This document shows positions 17,701 through 25,150 of a DNA stretch of 38,052 bases, in pieces. The stretch lies in contig NZ_JAHXPQ010000011.1 in the NCBI RefSeq assembly GCF_019391655.1, forward strand, positions 1 through 38,052, written 5' to 3'. The position numbers and the translations under genes were made by a program. Below the pieces are notes generated by a model. It made no database searches and was not told where the DNA came from. It saw nothing but the letters and a program-made list of their open reading frames with translations. The number at the start of each line of letters is the position of its first letter. Positions within the stretch are counted from its first letter, which is position 1. Origin of the DNA: Mucilaginibacter rivuli. Lineage in GTDB: Bacteria > Bacteroidota > Bacteroidia > Sphingobacteriales > Sphingobacteriaceae.

Positions 17701-18323
17701 ATCTGGTATACAAAATCACAAAAGAGGATCAGGTTTTTCCAACTTTAGCAAAATGGCTGGAGTATACAATACCTGGTATTCGTGAAACTCCAGAAGGAGA
17801 CGCAGTAAAGTTGAGCGGTCCAGGGGGTGGCCCTTCTATGTCGGCAATGATAGTGGATGGACGCGAGATCGGGCCGGAAGGCTTGGGTTTAGATGAAGGA
17901 GTAGCGATAATGAGGCAGCCATACTATAATCTGGGTATGGACAAATTTAAGACAGTACTTTACAGGCACCTGGTTGGTATGAGCCAAGATGGTGGAATAA
18001 TAAACATTTTTGTACTTTATTTAACCCTGGTACCTAACGCCTTGGTTAATAAAGATTTCGGTGCAGAAATAGCCGGTGTTAACGGATATTACCAGGCACG
18101 TACTTTCTATAAACCATTGTATGATACTACTAAAGATTTAGGCAAAGCCGATTGGCGTACCACCATCCATTGGGAACCCAACATTATTACCGATGCCAAT
18201 GGCGAAGCAACGGTAAGCTTTTACAATGCTGATCCGAAGACGAAGGTAAGGGTAGTTGTGGAAGGGGTGAGCACCACAGGTGGACCTGTAAATGCAAGTT
18301 ATATTTATACCGTAAAACCATGA
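14736..18323 (+). CDS. MG2-like / barrel-less TonB-plug-like secreted protein with extra N-terminal region, paralogue 2
   Basis: About 1195 residues. The chosen ATG (MLKSTLFTLF) lies one base after the stop of paralogue 1 and gives a clean signal peptide; an ATG at 14724, overlapping that gene, is an alternative. After the signal come a CarboxypepD_reg-like domain (about 23-105, GSITGKVTDGSTGKTIAFAS) and a 300-residue region seen in Bacteroidota carboxypeptidase-regulatory-like proteins. Only from about residue 405 does it match the other two paralogues (FEKIYLHTDRELYTQGDT). The plug-like region begins near 960 (KEVKIKEKK), and the end is TIHWEPN...SFYNADPKTK. It thus looks like a fusion of a separate regulatory-like protein with the MG2/plug unit. 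Its stop overlaps the start of paralogue 3 (ATGA), implying coupled translation. Function unknown. Confidence 0.7.
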   Translation: MLKSTLFTLFILLSGVVLKAQEGSITGKVTDGSTGKTIAFASVFLSNATKSAPTNANGEFTLTGIQPGQYDVVVSYVGYKTYSQKVLVSQAQIKLDIKLNVQTINLKSVSIKPKKTDRVGDLKRFTDAFIGTSDNARKCTIVNPEIIDIDYDTDTRTLEASTTEMLKIENRALGYRLNILLTNLKVNYTTSAVNYNGKLFFEELKGEPDEVKLWKANRMKTYTGSLRHFYRSLYQNATTENGFEIHHAASHINTAKKPEELITRKLNELAVKGANADRDSVRYWKVQQSLAPYLYNVNKSITPGDSVMEYNMTPGLYNLKFNNHLYLVSKNKQTIRSNLGSFYTWTILKLNKNMAQFDHNGILTNDADVTYEGTHLEKIADQLPYDFVPDNEPKSKILTQVKDTKPKLFFEKIYLHTDRELYTQGDTIWYKAYLVNAQNSQPIGISGNLYVELIQQDPAQIVNREILRMEQGTGNGDFTLLDSIPSGKYTLRAYTNWSRNFGDNFVFEKELTVLNTAITKTDAVFKPESPVSKTSAQLNSTFQAAVKAPVVRFYPESGSLIEGVSSIVAVKAEDKNGKGTAAKGSVINSEGDTIARFNCDTLGFGMFAMLPTSGQVYHAGISRQNKNISVDLPAILTKGLSLRVMQTDSLVSVIVGCNDATLADIKDRKFTLAGKHAGKPCFIKNIQITENQTLIKISNNVFPEGITAITLADDQSKPQCERLVYVHQNTNTTGIVIQTDKSAYHPKEKTTVHIKTGSDNANLSMAVVDADVVPVQAENITSYLMLRSELKGEIETPNRYFDTTNINRKKQLDLLLMTQGWRDFVWRRLADTAIRISYKAEDGFDVSGRVRQKFGNKSIKDVNITLTAFKAKGQKIFTARTDTGGRYAINNLQLYGPQDVKLTARNDKGVRSGWLLMDSVNNQPLPVYAKPIVEIDTTSAIVKAINQRGFDRTKNSMKNGIKLKEVKIKEKKRIFLQSGAVGTEFGYPDLVYKITKEDQVFPTLAKWLEYTIPGIRETPEGDAVKLSGPGGGPSMSAMIVDGREIGPEGLGLDEGVAIMRQPYYNLGMDKFKTVLYRHLVGMSQDGGIINIFVLYLTLVPNALVNKDFGAEIAGVNGYYQARTFYKPLYDTTKDLGKADWRTTIHWEPNIITDANGEATVSFYNADPKTKVRVVVEGVSTTGGPVNASYIYTVKP

Positions 18324-20818
18324 TTAAGATAAAGATATTTTTAATTCACACGGTATTAATTTTCTGCGCCTTTACCATACATGCGCAGAGTAAAACAGTA
18401 CCTTTTAAACTGTTTTTCGAAAAAGTTTACCTGCATACCGACCGCGACCTTTACACACAGGGCGATACCGTATGGTTTAAGGCTTATTTGGTTAACGCGC
18501 AAAATAACCAACCCATAGGTATTAGCGGTAACTTGTATGTCGAACTGATCGCTCTGGATTCTGCCAAACTGATCAATCGCCAGGTCATTCGTATGGATTA
18601 TGGCACAGGCAACGGCGATGTGCAATTACCCGATTCTATCCCTTCGGGCAAATACATGCTGCGTGCGTACACCAACTGGATGCGTAACTTTGGCGATAAT
18701 TTTATTTTCGAAAAGAATATCAGTATACTAAATAATGCAGCTAACCAACCTGTTAGCATACTTGTTAAAAACAACATCAATAAAGTATCCGAACTATTGA
18801 ACGTTAAAATAAAAGCGGCGGTAAAAACACCTGCTATACGCTTTTATCCAGAAAGCGGTTCATTAATTGAAGGTGTAAGCTCCATTGTGGCTGTAAAGGC
18901 TCAGGATAGTTTTGGTAAAGGCATACCGGCGTCTGGCGCTATATTAAATTTATCTGGTGATACCGTAGCGCATTTTAACTGTGATACCCTGGGCATGGGC
19001 CTCTTTGCTTTGATGCCGCTATCAGGGCAAAAGTATCACGCCCAAATAACCACCAAAACAAGCAAAGGGCTCTCGGTTGATATCCCTCAACCATTATTAA
19101 AAGGCTTTGCTCTTAGGGTATCCAGTACCGATTCTTTAGTCGGCATCATTATTAATTGTAATGATGTTCAACTTGCCGACGTTGGAGGGAAGATTTATAA
19201 TATTTCGGGCAAGCATGCAGGCAAATCTTACTTCAATAAAAATTTACAAATATCAGATAAACAAATACTTATTAAAATACCAACGCAATTATTGCCTGAT
19301 GGGATAACATCCATCGCATTAACCGACGATCAGAACAAACCACAGTGCGAGCGCCTTGTTTATATCCCGCATAAAACTAAACCCTTAACTATTACAACCG
19401 ATAAAACAGGGTACAAAAGTAAAGAAAAAGTAACCGTTCAAGTTAAGGCGGGCGAAAAGGCAAATCTGTCCATGGCTGTGGTTGATGCGGGAATGGTGCC
19501 TGTGCAGACGCAGGATATAGTATCGTACCTCGCTTTACAATCGGAGATAAAAGGTAATATTGAACATCCCGAAAGGTATTTTGATAGTACAAATGTAAAC
19601 CGGAACAAACAGCTTGATATGTTGCTGATAACGCAAGGCTGGCGCGATTTTGTTTGGCGCAAGCTTGCCGACTCAGCGTTGAGGATAAGCTATAAGGCCG
19701 AAGATGGTTTTGATGTATCGGGACGTGTACGTCAAAAATTCGCCGATAAATCCATCAAGGATGTAAACATTACCCTAACCGCGTTTAAAGCAAAGGGCCA
19801 GAGACTTTACACCGCCCGCACAGATACCAGTGGCCGGTATGCCATTAACAACCTGCAGCTATATGGGCCACAGGATGTAAAACTTACTGCACGAAATGAT
19901 AAAGGCGTACGGTCAGGCTGGTTATTAATGGATTCGGTAAATAATACACCACTACCAGTATATGCAAAGCCGGGGGTTGAAATAGATACCACATCGGTAA
20001 TTGTAAAGGCAGTAAACCAACGTAGTTTTGATCTTACCAAAAGCAGCATGAAGAACGGCATCAAGTTAAAAGAGGTAAAGATCAAAGAGAAAAAGAAAAT
20101 AGTATTAAGCAGTGGTGTATCTGCTACCGAGTTTGGTTATCCTGATATGGTCTATAAGATCACAAAAAAGGATGAGTTTTTTGAATCCTTAGATAACTGG
20201 CTGGTACATAATGTACCTGGCATAACCGTATCGCCCGACCAGGGAGTTATATTAAACGGCCTCGGAGGTGGGGCATCCACATCTGCCGTAATAGTGAACG
20301 GGCGCGAGATAGAGCCGCCACTAGGTAAATGGATATTAGACCCTCAAAATAAAATAGATGTGCTATTTACAATGGATGATGCCGACAGAATGATGCAGCA
20401 AACCATCAGACAGCCCTATTATGATTTGAGCATGGATAAAGTGAAAACCGTAATATTCAGGCACCTTGTAGGGTTAGAACCTGAATATGGTAAAACAATA
20501 AACGTTTACCTGCTTTATCTAACCTTAGTACCTAATGCTCTGGATAACAAAGATTTTGGAGCAGAAACTGCCAGTGTAGACGGCTATTACCAATCCCGAA
20601 CCTTTTACAAGCCACTTTACGACAAATCAAAAGATCTCAATAAAACAGATCTGCGTACCACCATACATTGGGAACCCAACATTATTACCGATGCCAATGG
20701 CGAAGCCACCATAAGTTTTTATAATGCCGATCCTAAAACTAAAGTGAGGGTAGTGGCAGAAGGAGTGAAGGCATCAGGAGGTAGCGTTACGGGCAGTGTT
20801 GTATACAAAGTGAACTAA
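18320..20818 (+). CDS. MG2-like / barrel-less TonB-plug-like secreted protein, paralogue 3
   Basis: 832 residues, starting in a four-base ATGA overlap with the previous gene. The signal peptide ends near IHAQS. The MG2-like domain begins FEKVYLHTDRDLYTQGDT, followed by the conserved core LLITQGWRDFVWRKLAD, a carboxypeptidase-regulatory-like segment (FDVSGRVRQKF onward), a plug-like region from about 577 (KEVKIKEKKK) with the glycine-rich LNGLGGGASTSAVIVNGRE, and the closing TIHWEPN domain. It is closest to paralogue 2, with which it shares nearly identical DNA around 19760-19944. No terminator-like hairpin was seen after the stop. Function unknown; secretion is predicted, membrane anchoring is not evident. 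Confidence 0.7.
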   Translation: MIKIKIFLIHTVLIFCAFTIHAQSKTVPFKLFFEKVYLHTDRDLYTQGDTVWFKAYLVNAQNNQPIGISGNLYVELIALDSAKLINRQVIRMDYGTGNGDVQLPDSIPSGKYMLRAYTNWMRNFGDNFIFEKNISILNNAANQPVSILVKNNINKVSELLNVKIKAAVKTPAIRFYPESGSLIEGVSSIVAVKAQDSFGKGIPASGAILNLSGDTVAHFNCDTLGMGLFALMPLSGQKYHAQITTKTSKGLSVDIPQPLLKGFALRVSSTDSLVGIIINCNDVQLADVGGKIYNISGKHAGKSYFNKNLQISDKQILIKIPTQLLPDGITSIALTDDQNKPQCERLVYIPHKTKPLTITTDKTGYKSKEKVTVQVKAGEKANLSMAVVDAGMVPVQTQDIVSYLALQSEIKGNIEHPERYFDSTNVNRNKQLDMLLITQGWRDFVWRKLADSALRISYKAEDGFDVSGRVRQKFADKSIKDVNITLTAFKAKGQRLYTARTDTSGRYAINNLQLYGPQDVKLTARNDKGVRSGWLLMDSVNNTPLPVYAKPGVEIDTTSVIVKAVNQRSFDLTKSSMKNGIKLKEVKIKEKKKIVLSSGVSATEFGYPDMVYKITKKDEFFESLDNWLVHNVPGITVSPDQGVILNGLGGGASTSAVIVNGREIEPPLGKWILDPQNKIDVLFTMDDADRMMQQTIRQPYYDLSMDKVKTVIFRHLVGLEPEYGKTINVYLLYLTLVPNALDNKDFGAETASVDGYYQSRTFYKPLYDKSKDLNKTDLRTTIHWEPNIITDANGEATISFYNADPKTKVRVVAEGVKASGGSVTGSVVYKVN

Positions 20819-20889
20819 GCATTTTGTCACCCCACTGTATGTTTAAACATTGTTATGCGCTAACCCGTGCTTAACATTATCCTTTTTGT

Positions 20890-20897
20890 TAACTTTG
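20890..20897 (+). promoter_or_regulatory. -7 element of the mqnE promoter
   Basis: TAACTTTG matches TAnnTTTG exactly and ends 14 bases before the mqnE ATG, but no TTG box is found at the usual spacing upstream. If real, the mRNA leader is only about ten bases long, and the upstream in-frame ATG at 20867 could not be used. Confidence 0.4.
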
Positions 20898-20911
20898 GGC
20901 AAATTTTAAAG

Positions 20912-22105
20912 ATGGATACTGCATCAAAATTACAGGTGTTATTAAATGATCCGCATTTAAGCCCCGAACTTAAAAACATCGCCCAAAAGGTTTACAATAA
21001 CAAGCGTATTACTTTTGACGAAGGTGTTTTATTATACGAAAAAGGTGAATTAGCCTACCTTGGCACCTTAGCCAATTACATCCGCGAAAAGCGCCACGGT
21101 AACCATACATACTTCAACCGTAATTTTCATATCGAGCCTACAAACCTTTGCGTTTACGATTGTAAATTTTGCTCGTATTCGCGCTTAATTAAAGAGCGTA
21201 GCGAAGGTTGGGAATACACTATGGATGAGATGTTCGACATTATAAAAAAATATGATGGCGAGCCTGTAACCGAGGTGCATATTGTTGGCGGTGTGTTGCC
21301 GCAATATGATGTTGCCTTTTACAGTGAGTTGTTCACCCGCATTAAAAAACACAGGCCCGGTCTGCATGTTAAAGCATTAACACCTGTAGAATACCATTAC
21401 ATCTTTAAAAAAGCTAAAATTGATTATGCTACCGGTATGAAGCTGATGAAAGAAGCAGGCCTCGAATCAATTCCCGGCGGCGGCGCAGAGATATTCCATC
21501 CCGAAATACGCGAGCAAATAGCTAAAGACAAATGCACCGGCGACCAATGGCTTGCCATACACGAGGAATGGCATAAGCTGGGTATGCGATCAAACGCGAC
21601 AATGTTGTACGGCCATATTGAGCAATATAAACACCGTGTTGACCACATGGAGCAACTACGCCAACTGCAAGACCGAACAGGTGGCTTCCAAACTTTCATC
21701 CCGTTAAAATTCCGCAACCAGGATAATCAGATGTCGCACGTGCCGGAAACAACTGTAGTTGAGGACTTGCGCAATTACGCCATCGCGAGAATCTATCTGG
21801 ATAATTTTGATCATATAAAAGCCTACTGGGCCATGATAAGCCGCACTACGGCACAGTTATCGCTTAATTTTGGTGTAGATGATATTGACGGGACATTGGA
21901 CGATACCACCAAGATCTATTCGATGGCAGGAGCAGAGGAACAGCACCCGGCCATGTCTACCAAACAATTGGTTGAGTTGATAAAACAGGTTGGCCGATAC
22001 CCTATTGAACGGGACACATTGTACAATGTAATTACCGATTACAATGATTTCGAATTTCCTGACGAGGTAAAACCTCAGTTTTATAAATTACCGGTGATCA
22101 ACTAA
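20912..22105 (+). CDS. mqnE: Aminodeoxyfutalosine synthase (radical SAM), menaquinone biosynthesis
   Basis: Makes aminodeoxyfutalosine from the MqnA product and SAM in the futalosine route to menaquinone. The radical SAM cluster motif is CVYDCKFC (Cys80, Cys84, Cys87 from the chosen start). The glycine-rich VHIVGGVLPQYD and IPGGGAEIFHPEIR are typical of the MqnE/MqnC/CofH group. The 397-residue length and FIPLKFRNQDNQMSHV favour MqnE over MqnC. The start MDTASKLQ is preferred over an upstream ATG at 20867 because a TAACTTTG element lies between the two. A histidine phosphatase gene and mqnA follow on the same strand, consistent with a menaquinone operon. The deaminase, MqnB, MqnC and MqnD steps are not in the window. 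Confidence 0.92.
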   Translation: MDTASKLQVLLNDPHLSPELKNIAQKVYNNKRITFDEGVLLYEKGELAYLGTLANYIREKRHGNHTYFNRNFHIEPTNLCVYDCKFCSYSRLIKERSEGWEYTMDEMFDIIKKYDGEPVTEVHIVGGVLPQYDVAFYSELFTRIKKHRPGLHVKALTPVEYHYIFKKAKIDYATGMKLMKEAGLESIPGGGAEIFHPEIREQIAKDKCTGDQWLAIHEEWHKLGMRSNATMLYGHIEQYKHRVDHMEQLRQLQDRTGGFQTFIPLKFRNQDNQMSHVPETTVVEDLRNYAIARIYLDNFDHIKAYWAMISRTTAQLSLNFGVDDIDGTLDDTTKIYSMAGAEEQHPAMSTKQLVELIKQVGRYPIERDTLYNVITDYNDFEFPDEVKPQFYKLPVIN

Positions 22106-22133
22106 TTAAAGTTGGTGACTACTCACAATAACA

Positions 22134-22766
22134 ATGGTTCAAAAAACACTATACATCATTCGCCACGGGCAAACTGATCTGAATAAACAAGGCGTTATAC
22201 AAGGCCGCGGCATTAACAGTGATTTGAATGATGCCGGCCGCAAACAAGGCGCTGCATTTTTTAATACTTATCAGCACATCGCTTTTGATAAGATCTATAT
22301 TTCTGAGCTTAAACGTACACAACAAACCATACAACAATTTATTGACCTGGGTATCCCATATCAAAAATTAGCCGGGCTTGATGAGCTGGCCTGGGGGATT
22401 TATGAAGGCCATGCCGCCACACCCGAAAACAGGGTGATATTTAAACAGGTAATGACCGACTGGCAGGAGGGAAGGCTCGATTCGAAATTTGAAGGAGGGG
22501 AGAGCCCTAACGAAGTTGCCACCCGTGAAAAAGAGGCGCTTGACGAAATAATGAGTCATCCTGACGAAAAAACAGTGTTGATATGCATGCACGGCCGTGC
22601 CATGCGTTTGTTTTTATGCCTGCTTACGGGTTTGCCATTGACCAAAATGGATGAATTTCCGCATCAGAACGTTATTCTGTATAAAGTGACTTACGATGGT
22701 TCGCGTTTTGAAATAACCGAATCGAATAATTCCGAACATTTACAAAACCTGCCCGCCGATCTGTGA
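22134..22766 (+). CDS. Histidine phosphatase family protein
   Basis: A 210-residue cytosolic protein of the phosphoglycerate-mutase-like branch. The catalytic RHG motif is Arg10-His11-Gly12 in YIIRHGQTDLN; Arg61 (ELKRTQQT), Glu84 (LDELAWGIYEG) and His153 (CMHGRAMR) complete the pocket. Such enzymes remove phosphate from sugars, nucleotides, cobalamin or folate precursors or proteins; the substrate cannot be read from sequence. It sits 28 bases after mqnE and overlaps the mqnA start by four bases (GTGA), so it is co-translated with menaquinone genes. No phosphatase step is part of the standard futalosine pathway, so its job here is open. Confidence 0.9.
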   Translation: MVQKTLYIIRHGQTDLNKQGVIQGRGINSDLNDAGRKQGAAFFNTYQHIAFDKIYISELKRTQQTIQQFIDLGIPYQKLAGLDELAWGIYEGHAATPENRVIFKQVMTDWQEGRLDSKFEGGESPNEVATREKEALDEIMSHPDEKTVLICMHGRAMRLFLCLLTGLPLTKMDEFPHQNVILYKVTYDGSRFEITESNNSEHLQNLPADL

Positions 22767-23506
22767 AAAAGATAAGAATATCCGCTGTTAGCTATACTAA
22801 TACCAAACCCTTTATTTACGGCCTGCAGCATTCGGGCATACTCGATAAAATAGATCTTAGCTTAGATACCCCGTCAGATTGCGCCCAAAAGCTAATTGAT
22901 GACCGTGTCGATATAGGCCTTATTCCAGTGGCTGCAGTGCTTAATATCACTGAATGGAACATCATATCAGATTATTGCATCGGAGCCGTTGGAGCTGTTA
23001 ATTCGGTATTTATTTTTAGCAATACGCCAATACAGGATATCAGGTACCTGCAATTAGATCCGCAATCACGTTCATCAAACAACCTGGCTAAAGTTTTATT
23101 AAAAAACTACTGGAAGCTAAATCCTGAGCTGATTGTTAATGCGCCGGAATACGCTCAGCTGCCTGACGATCGAACCGCCTTTGTACAAATTGGCGACCGC
23201 ACATTTGGCAAAAAAGATAAATATACTTTTGTTTATGATTTGGCCGAAGAGTGGCAAAAATTTACCGGCCTGCCCTTTATGTTTGCCGGTTGGATAGCCA
23301 ATAAGCCCATTCCGGCTGATTTTATTGCCGATTTTAATAAAGCGCTGAAGCTTGGTTTAGATTGCCGCCAGGAGTTATTTAAAGAGTTGCCTGTATTTGA
23401 GAATTTTGATATTGAAGATTACCTGATGCACAAGATCGATTTTAATATCACTGATGATAAATTAAAGGCGATGCAGTTGTTTTTGAAACTAATACAGGAG
23501 CTTTAG
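22763..23506 (+). CDS. mqnA: Chorismate dehydratase, menaquinone biosynthesis
   Basis: The first enzyme of the futalosine pathway: it dehydrates chorismate to 3-[(1-carboxyvinyl)oxy]benzoate. The 247-residue periplasmic-binding-protein-like fold shows the family start KIRISAVSYTNTKPFIYGL and the block DDRVDIGLIPVAAVL. LDPQSRSSNNLAKVLL and PFMFAGWIA are also characteristic. The start codon is GTG, embedded in the stop of the preceding phosphatase gene (GTGA). Its 3' end overlaps by four bases the convergent response regulator gene. Together with mqnE it shows that the organism makes menaquinone by the futalosine rather than the classical MenF-MenD route. Confidence 0.93.
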   Translation: MKKIRISAVSYTNTKPFIYGLQHSGILDKIDLSLDTPSDCAQKLIDDRVDIGLIPVAAVLNITEWNIISDYCIGAVGAVNSVFIFSNTPIQDIRYLQLDPQSRSSNNLAKVLLKNYWKLNPELIVNAPEYAQLPDDRTAFVQIGDRTFGKKDKYTFVYDLAEEWQKFTGLPFMFAGWIANKPIPADFIADFNKALKLGLDCRQELFKELPVFENFDIEDYLMHKIDFNITDDKLKAMQLFLKLIQEL

Positions 23507-23862
23507 TGCAGTTGTTTTTCGATCTTATCTAACAGGTGCGAAATATCAAAAGGTTTAGCAATATAATCATCAGCTCCCGATGTTTTTACAGATTCTGAAA
23601 TATTAGGCGTTGCGGATATCATGATCACAGGTATGCCTGATGTTTTATTGTTCGATTTTAGCTGCTTGCATATCTCTCTGCCGTCTAAACCAGACAACAT
23701 TACATCCAATAGTATCAAATCCGGTACATGTTCGTCTATTTTATTAAACACTTCTTCACCCTTGGGTGTAGTGTCTATGTCATACCCCGAATACTTTAAA
23801 AGTTCGGATAGGGCATCCAAAATGTACAGGTCGTCATCAACGGCAAGTATTCGTTTTAGCAT
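23503..23862 (-). CDS. Single-domain response regulator (CheY-like receiver)
   Basis: A 119-residue stand-alone receiver domain. The phosphoacceptor is Asp53 in LILLDVMLSG, the acidic pocket is Asp9-Asp11 (AVDDD), the switch Ser is Ser83 in MISATPN, and the conserved Lys is Lys103 in AKPFD. There is no output domain, so it must act through a partner such as a hybrid kinase or phosphorelay. No histidine kinase lies in the window. It converges on mqnA with a four-base overlap and no terminator between them, so the two transcripts may interfere. The upstream region is AT-rich and lacks a clear promoter. Confidence 0.92.
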   Translation of the reverse strand: MLKRILAVDDDLYILDALSELLKYSGYDIDTTPKGEEVFNKIDEHVPDLILLDVMLSGLDGREICKQLKSNNKTSGIPVIMISATPNISESVKTSGADDYIAKPFDISHLLDKIEKQLH

Positions 23863-24109
23863 CGGCTTTTATTTGGTAAATGATATATATACATACACAT
23901 GGTACTATTAACATAAATTAAACAACCAGTCACATCAACAAAGCCGAATACATTTAGTTCAGTTTCATCAAAAATAAAAAATAGTTTATCAGATTTAATA
24001 ACTGGAAAAACTCTATCCAGACTTATTACTAATCAATTTTTGTACCATATACATCCTGAAAATCTAAAATTGAAAGTAAAGGCTATCTGTCAATAAATAA
24101 TAGGGGAGA

Positions 24110-24155
24110 GCAACTATCATTATTAATGATAATGAGCCCATTAATCAATAGTTGC
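24110..24155. repeat. Nested inverted repeat
   Basis: The outer arms GCAACTAT (24110-24117) and ATAGTTGC (24148-24155) enclose the inner arms ATTAATG (24122-24128) and CATTAAT (24139-24145), forming a long imperfect hairpin with a 10-base loop. An alternative inner hairpin CATTAT/ATAATG is also possible. There is no T-tract beyond it. It might be a regulator site or part of an unannotated small RNA. Confidence 0.5.
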
Positions 24156-24320
24156 AGTAAAATTATTTAGTTTTTATGATAATTTACTATACAATAGGGA
24201 TAAGATTTCACAAACTTTATTGAGAATTTCAAAAAATGAACACGGTTAAATCAATAAATTTTAACAAAATCAAAGAAATAATCTTTTCATTATCAAATAT
24301 TCATAAAAATTCAATTATTC

Positions 24321-24351
24321 TTGATAATTTAATAACACATATGTACTTTTG
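24321..24351 (+). promoter_or_regulatory. Promoter of the PepSY-like secreted protein gene
   Basis: TTG (24321-24323), a 20-base spacer and TACTTTTG (24344-24351) match the Bacteroidota -33/-7 pattern. The start of transcription would be about 20 bases before the ATG at 24377. Confidence 0.65.
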
Positions 24352-24376
24352 TTATGTAAATTAAAATTTGAAAAAC

Positions 24377-24886
24377 ATGAAAAAAGTATATATCACAGCA
24401 TTATTGATCAGCAGCTTATCAATAAGCGTTTTTGCAACGGATGGCGGAAAAAAAGATAAAGCAAAAGCAGAGACAAAAGTGTCAAGTACTGTATTAAATC
24501 AGTTTACATACGAGTTTAAAGATGCGCAAGCTGTAACCTGGGTAATAGATGGTAACTGCCAAAAAGCATTATTTACCTACGAAGGTACTGCGATGACAGC
24601 ATTCTACTCACTCTCTGGCGAGTATATGGGTGTAACCAATCCAACAGCATTTGCTAAAATACCGGCCGACGCGCAAAAAGAAATTTCTTCAAAATATAAA
24701 GAGTACACTATTGGCGAGGTGATCGAGTTTCGTCCGGCAGCAACTAACTCAGCAAGCATCTATAGCTTTTCAAGCTATTCTAACGATGAGAAAGTTTATT
24801 TTGTTGATCTGAAAAATGACAAAGAAGAATTTTTATTGAGAGTTACTCCAAATGCATCAGTTTTCTTCTTCAAACAAGTTAAGTAA
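24377..24886 (+). CDS. Small secreted PepSY-like protein
   Basis: 169 residues. The ATG giving MKKVYITALLISSL is chosen; an in-frame TTG three codons earlier is less likely. A signal peptide is cleaved near SVFATDG. A lysine-rich linker is followed by a compact domain (about 35-169) with alternating strands and a helix: TYEFKDAQAVTWVIDG, ALFTYEGTAMTAFYSLSGEY, IPADAQKEISSKYKEY. This resembles the BT0923/PepSY-like fold of small Bacteroidota periplasmic proteins, whose function is mostly unknown. Its own promoter and strong terminator make it a single-gene unit. Family placement is by eye only. Confidence 0.75.
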   Translation: MKKVYITALLISSLSISVFATDGGKKDKAKAETKVSSTVLNQFTYEFKDAQAVTWVIDGNCQKALFTYEGTAMTAFYSLSGEYMGVTNPTAFAKIPADAQKEISSKYKEYTIGEVIEFRPAATNSASIYSFSSYSNDEKVYFVDLKNDKEEFLLRVTPNASVFFFKQVK

Positions 24887-24910
24887 CAAACTCCTAATTC
24901 ACTATAATAT

Positions 24911-24945
24911 AAAGCCCTGGCACAACCTGCCCGGGCTTTTTTTGT
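24911..24945 (+). terminator. Intrinsic terminator after the PepSY-like gene
   Basis: AAAGCCC (24911-24917) pairs with GGGCTTT (24933-24939), extended inward by GG/CC after a mismatch, followed by a run of T residues to 24943. It lies 25 bases after the stop codon. Confidence 0.9.
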
Positions 24946-25112
24946 TTTAAAACAAATTCATTTGCGCACTTTCAGGTGGCTGCGCTTTGGCAAATAAAGT
25001 TCTGCTATCGTACCGCCATGAATCATCGCGTTCTTTTTTGAATCAAGCCTTTCTTAAAGGAATTCTTGTTTACTTATTTCTTATAATTAATATTATGTTA
25101 AGTAAATACATC

Positions 25113-25142
25113 GAAATAAAGCCCCGGTATATCTCCGGGGCT
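25113..25142 (-). terminator. Intrinsic terminator of the gyrA-TPR-TPR operon
   Basis: AGCCCCGG (25120-25127) pairs with CCGGGGCT (25135-25142) around a 7-base loop. On the minus strand it is followed by TTATTTC. It lies eight bases past the stop of the last TPR gene. The stretch between this and the plus-strand terminator at 24945 shows no gene. Confidence 0.8.
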
Positions 25143-25150
25143 CCTTCTCT

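Larger units (their letters stand above)
23863..24376. other. AT-rich 514-base intergenic region
   Basis: No ORF or RNA gene is recognised here. It holds an imperfect nested inverted repeat (24110-24155) and the promoter of the following gene (24321-24351). The base composition is more AT-rich than the surrounding genes. A small RNA cannot be excluded. Confidence 0.5.
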
